DNA of 16,676 nt, taken from NCBI GenBank assembly GCA_964618515.1, contig CAZUAS010000066.1:1-16676 (forward strand), read 5' to 3'. A program made the position numbers and the translations under genes. This DNA is from JAFGNW01 sp964618515. GTDB taxonomy: Bacteria > Zixibacteria > MSB-5A5 > GN15 > FEB-12. The notes beneath the pieces are model-generated. The model ran no database searches, had not been told where the DNA came from, and saw only the letters and a list, made by a program, of their open reading frames with translations. This document shows positions 14,264 through 16,676 of this stretch, one piece after another; position 1 is the first letter of the stretch; every line of letters starts with the position of its first letter.

Positions 14264-14689
14264 ATGACACATATGAGCAAAGACCGTCCCCAAAAACCAT
14301 GGTTTAAAAGTTCTTTTATATACTTTCACCTGCCGGTAATAATTTACGGCAGTATTATAATAATAGTCTCCTCCATACCTCGTCTCAAGCCGCCGGACCT
14401 GAAATTTTATGCTGCTGATAAATTGGCACATTTAGCGGAATATGGCATTTTCGCTTATCTAACTTTCCGTTCTTTTGTTAACATCAAGCCGAATATGGAC
14501 TTAACTATGGTCTGGGCAATATCCCTGATATTCTTAATATCCTTTGGATTATTAGATGAATTTTATCAAAGTTTTATCCCGGGTCGCTTTTCAGACCTCG
14601 GTGACTGGCTGACAGACTCTTTAAGTGCTGTCCTGGTTGTTACTTTTCTCTGGATGAGACGTCGAAGGTTAATGGAGGTAATAAAATAA
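14264..14689 (+). CDS. VanZ-like family membrane protein
   Basis: A 141-residue protein with four predicted membrane segments (about 22-41, 57-73, 81-97, 114-131). It carries the VanZ-like signatures DKLAHLAEYGIFAYL (52-66) and DEFYQSFIPGR followed by SDLGDWLTDSLSA (98-121). In enterococci VanZ gives low-level teicoplanin resistance, but most members, including free-standing ones like this, have no known role; resistance should not be assumed. There is no clear Shine-Dalgarno sequence, and an in-frame ATG three codons downstream is an equally possible start. It is the first plus-strand gene, divergent from the symporter, and no terminator is visible after its stop. Confidence 0.85.
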   Translation: MTHMSKDRPQKPWFKSSFIYFHLPVIIYGSIIIIVSSIPRLKPPDLKFYAADKLAHLAEYGIFAYLTFRSFVNIKPNMDLTMVWAISLIFLISFGLLDEFYQSFIPGRFSDLGDWLTDSLSAVLVVTFLWMRRRRLMEVIK

Positions 14690-14724
14690 GCTGTTCATAA
14701 TTTTTACATTCTTGCTTGTACCCC

Positions 14725-14752
14725 TTGACATTATTTAATAATAATATATATT
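14725..14752 (+). promoter_or_regulatory. Sigma-70-type promoter of the secreted repeat protein
   Basis: A perfect -35 TTGACA (14725-14730) is followed after 16 bases by TATATT (14747-14752), which matches the -10 consensus at five of six positions. Transcription would start near 14759, giving a leader of about 270 bases. Confidence 0.55.
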
Positions 14753-14768
14753 AGGGTGGTCGAGGAAG

Positions 14769-14792
14769 GTAGGAGTTTGCTTAAAATCCTAC
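14769..14792 (+). other. Leader hairpin 1
   Basis: A 6-bp perfect inverted repeat (GTAGGA/TCCTAC) around a 12-base loop, about ten bases after the predicted transcription start. It could protect the 5' end of the mRNA or form part of a larger leader fold. Confidence 0.35.
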
Positions 14793-14906
14793 GGGCTTTT
14801 GAATACTTCATTTTGGTCTAACAATACTGGTTTGCCAATAAAATAGTGTGTTTACAGGGAAATGCCTTTTAGTGAAACGGGCTTATTATAATATAATTAA
14901 CTGCCG

Positions 14907-14949
14907 ATGGGTGGTTTCCTCTATGAAGACCGGAATAAATACCTCCCAT
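14907..14949 (+). other. Leader hairpin 2
   Basis: ATGGGTGGTTT (14907-14917) pairs with AAATACCTCCCAT (14937-14949) with one T-T mismatch and one bulged base, giving about ten pairs around a 19-base loop. It is the most stable-looking element of the leader of the secreted repeat protein. Confidence 0.35.
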
Positions 14950-15010
14950 GCAATTCAAAATCAGATATCAAGGTACATTTGAAAAAATATAATAACAATA
15001 AATTAAAAAA

Positions 15011-15029
15011 TTTGGAGGAGCTTTCCAAA
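15011..15029 (+). promoter_or_regulatory. Ribosome binding site inside a small hairpin
   Basis: TTTGGA (15011-15016) pairs with TCCAAA (15024-15029), which ends directly at the ATG. The Shine-Dalgarno GGAGGAG (15014-15020) begins in the 5' arm and continues into the loop, so the fold would partly hide it. The strong Shine-Dalgarno sequence also supports the ATG at 15030. Confidence 0.55.
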
Positions 15030-16676
15030 ATGAAACTCAAACTGTTATTAACCTTTGTATTTTTGTTTGCTTTCGCCGCTATCCCTGCCATAGCCGATGA
15101 AAGCGGCGCCAAGGACACGATTGATATGATTATTACCGTTCAACCGGATGCCGGCGCCAGTCAATATAATGTGCAACTTCAATTATGGGTTTTTGATGAT
15201 GCCGATACCATTAACGGTGTGGCTATTGGTTTTGGCTGGGATAACCCTAAACTTCAAATGACCGGAGCTACGGCCGGTCCTGCCTCCAGTGGTTTCGCTA
15301 CAACCATCTTTTACGATGGTGGTTCAATTGCGACAACTAATGCTAATCAACGTTTCTGTTTTGTGGGTATTCGCCTTTTTACACCCGGTGTTACGCCTTT
15401 TCCTACCAGACAACACTGGGCGACTTATAATTTTGCGGTTAATAGCTCCTGGACCAACGCCGATGTCATTCATTTAGACACCTTCACATATAATAACGGA
15501 GTAAATTATAAATTTGTCAGCTCCACCGGTGGCGATTATTTCCCCTACTGGACCGGCGCTCTGGATATAACCGATGCCAACCCCTCCAGTCCCAAATCGC
15601 TGCAGTTATCTACCGATACGTTACGGTTTTTCGGAGTGGTCAACGGCACTAATCCCGACCCTCAATATTTTACCGTATCCGAAGTCGGTGGTGAGGCTAT
15701 CAGTTATACTGCTTCGGTAACACCGGGAACATGGGTTACCCTGGGTAACGCTTCCGGGACGACTCCGGCAGATGTTCAGGTCAATGCCAATATATCAGGT
15801 CTGGGTGAGGGGGTTCATGTACTTCCCATTACCGTAACCTCTCCCGATGCGGATAACTCGCCCCTGACTTTATATGCCAAATTAACCCTTGAACCCCAGC
15901 CGGTTCTGGTGGTACCGACGGATACTTTAAAATTCTATGCCGTTGCTAACGGCGATAATCCGGCTATGCAGACATTCCCTGTTACCGAAATTGATGGCGA
16001 GGCGATTGCCTATAACGCAACCGTAATTGTCGGCAACAGCTGGATTTCGCTGGGTAACGCCAGCGGCACCACACCCGCTGATGTTGAAGTGAATATCGAC
16101 ATTACTGGAGTCGCGGCGGGAACTTATGACGGGACGATTCAGGTTGCCGCCCCTGCCGCTTCCAATACTCCCCAACCGGTTTATGTCCGTCTGTTTGTCG
16201 AACCGCAGCCGATGCTGGCGGTTTCGGTTGATACCCTGTATTTTAATACGGTTGAAAACGGCGCTAATCCCGCCGGCCAATTTTTCAGCGTAACCGAAGT
16301 ATATGAAGGCACTATCCCTTATAATGCCGTGGTTACTGTCGGCGATACCTGGATTACCCTCAACAACGCTTCCGGGACAACCCCCGGCGACGTCAATGTA
16401 GATATAAATATATCCGGGGTACCGGCCGGTGATTATCTGGGCACTATTGAAGTTGTGTCCGATACAGCGGCCAACTCCCCGCAGTATGTTTATGTAAAAT
16501 TATCAATCAGTGCCGAAGCTGTTCTTCTGGTTCCCACCGATACGTTGGAGTTTACGGCCGTAGCCAATGGTGATAACCCCGGTATGCAATCCTTCCTGGT
16601 GGCTATGTCCGACGACAGCAATGTCGATTACGCGGCGACCATCCCCAGCGGCGCCGGCTGGATAATCCTGGGCAAC
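15030..16676 (+). CDS. Secreted multi-domain protein with BACON-like repeats (3' end beyond the window)
   Basis: An open frame of 549 codons runs from the ATG at 15030 to the last base of the window without a stop, so the gene is partial. Residues 1-22 are a signal peptide (hydrophobic, ending AIPAIA before DESGA). Residues about 26-185 form a beta-rich domain with a cohesin-like feel (DTIDMIITVQPDAGASQY, and an INGVAIGFGWDNPKLQ strand), though I cannot name it firmly. From residue 191 on there are four tandem units of 102-103 residues, the last cut by the window edge. Each has TDTLxF or VDTLxF, then VxNGxNP, an FxVTE-like strand, a Trp-containing W(I/V)xL strand and NASGTTPxDV. This is the pattern of BACON-type Ig-like domains found in surface and secreted proteins of Bacteroidetes and related phyla, often as spacers or adhesion modules. 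A C-terminal sorting or dockerin domain may lie beyond the window. Its function is unknown. Confidence 0.85.
   Translation, partial: MKLKLLLTFVFLFAFAAIPAIADESGAKDTIDMIITVQPDAGASQYNVQLQLWVFDDADTINGVAIGFGWDNPKLQMTGATAGPASSGFATTIFYDGGSIATTNANQRFCFVGIRLFTPGVTPFPTRQHWATYNFAVNSSWTNADVIHLDTFTYNNGVNYKFVSSTGGDYFPYWTGALDITDANPSSPKSLQLSTDTLRFFGVVNGTNPDPQYFTVSEVGGEAISYTASVTPGTWVTLGNASGTTPADVQVNANISGLGEGVHVLPITVTSPDADNSPLTLYAKLTLEPQPVLVVPTDTLKFYAVANGDNPAMQTFPVTEIDGEAIAYNATVIVGNSWISLGNASGTTPADVEVNIDITGVAAGTYDGTIQVAAPAASNTPQPVYVRLFVEPQPMLAVSVDTLYFNTVENGANPAGQFFSVTEVYEGTIPYNAVVTVGDTWITLNNASGTTPGDVNVDINISGVPAGDYLGTIEVVSDTAANSPQYVYVKLSISAEAVLLVPTDTLEFTAVANGDNPGMQSFLVAMSDDSNVDYAATIPSGAGWIILGN
15600..15905 (+). 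repeat. BACON-like repeat 1
   Basis: A 102-codon unit opening LQLSTDTLRFFGVVNG and carrying WVTLGNASGTTPADV. The three later units are in register with it. Confidence 0.75.
15906..16214 (+). repeat. BACON-like repeat 2
   Basis: A 103-codon unit opening LVVPTDTLKFYAVANG and carrying WISLGNASGTTPADV. It is close to unit 4 at the start (TDTL, AVANGDNP) and to unit 1 in the middle. Confidence 0.75.
16215..16523 (+). repeat. BACON-like repeat 3
   Basis: A 103-codon unit opening LAVSVDTLYFNTVENG and carrying WITLNNASGTTPGDV. Confidence 0.75.
16524..16676 (+). repeat. BACON-like repeat 4 (truncated by the window end)
   Basis: The first 51 codons of a fourth unit, opening LLVPTDTLEFTAVANG and ending after WIILGN at the last base. 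Its middle strand (AMSDDSNVDY) departs from the VTE consensus of the other units. Confidence 0.7.

Larger units (their letters stand above)
14690..15029 (+). promoter_or_regulatory. Intergenic region with promoter and long leader of the secreted repeat protein
   Basis: About 340 bases without a gene. Near its start is a good promoter; after it about 270 bases would be transcribed before the ATG at 15030. This leader holds three inverted repeats (14769-14792, 14907-14949, 15011-15029). I do not recognise a known riboswitch class in it. Confidence 0.5.

Noticed and set aside
14264..14689. Teicoplanin resistance gene
   Set aside because: VanZ-like family membership alone does not indicate resistance; no van genes are nearby and most free-standing members have no known role.
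14759..15029. Known riboswitch (for example cyclic-di-GMP class I) in the leader of the secreted protein
   Set aside because: Short pieces such as GGTTTGCC recall such cores, but the conserved order of motifs and the closing stems are not there.
14921..15118. Minus-strand frame of 65 codons overlapping the start of the secreted protein
   Set aside because: It lies opposite a strong ribosome binding site and a signal peptide on the plus strand and has no motif of its own.

Overview
This is a 16.7 kb chromosomal piece of a Gram-negative (diderm) bacterium of moderate GC content. An outer-membrane barrel protein and a signal-peptide-bearing multi-repeat secreted protein point to a diderm. The style of the secreted repeats (BACON-like beta-sandwiches with a 'DTLxF' strand) resembles uncultured FCB-group phyla such as Zixibacteria, but that placement is inference from memory, not a measured phylogeny. 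A run of ten N at 1330-1339 marks an assembly gap. There are no rRNA or tRNA genes, CRISPR arrays or insertion sequences that I can support.

Layout. Positions 1-13639 are almost all minus-strand genes. From the right: a dicarboxylate/amino acid symporter with a very long charged tail (11474-13639) and its terminator; then a tightly packed run of HtpX protease, CorC/CNNM-type CBS protein, YqaA/DedA-type membrane protein, CDF zinc exporter, TrmA/RlmD-type rRNA methyltransferase and a DUF885 secreted peptidase, closed by a strong hairpin at 4161-4186. After an AT-rich 375-base spacer comes a two-gene unit: a HIT-family nucleotide hydrolase/phosphorylase whose stop overlaps, by ATGA, the start of an unusual protein made of two N-terminal helix-turn-helix units and a complete but degenerate LeuC/aconitase large-subunit domain. 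Further left are a small His/Cys-rich membrane protein and a His-rich outer-membrane protein, probably linked to zinc or another transition metal, ending at an intrinsic terminator (39-69). On the plus strand, a divergent non-coding region of about 620 bases precedes a VanZ-like membrane protein. After it comes a long leader and a secreted protein with at least four BACON-like repeats that runs off the window.

How they fit together. The HtpX/CorC/YqaA/CDF stretch is an envelope and metal-homeostasis neighbourhood. The CDF exporter and the His-rich outer-membrane pair may serve the same metal, though they are 6 kb apart. The best candidate for something undescribed is the HIT plus HTH-aconitase-like pair. 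The aconitase-like domain has lost two of the three Fe-S cysteines, the GDSHT-type loop and the SNRNF-type substrate loop, while keeping its overall frame and gaining DNA-binding modules. This suggests an enzyme fold reused as a ligand-sensing regulator. Second-tier items are the 310-residue charged tail on the symporter, a nested 85-base hairpin in the divergent intergenic region, and a long leader ending in a hairpin over the ribosome binding site of the secreted protein.
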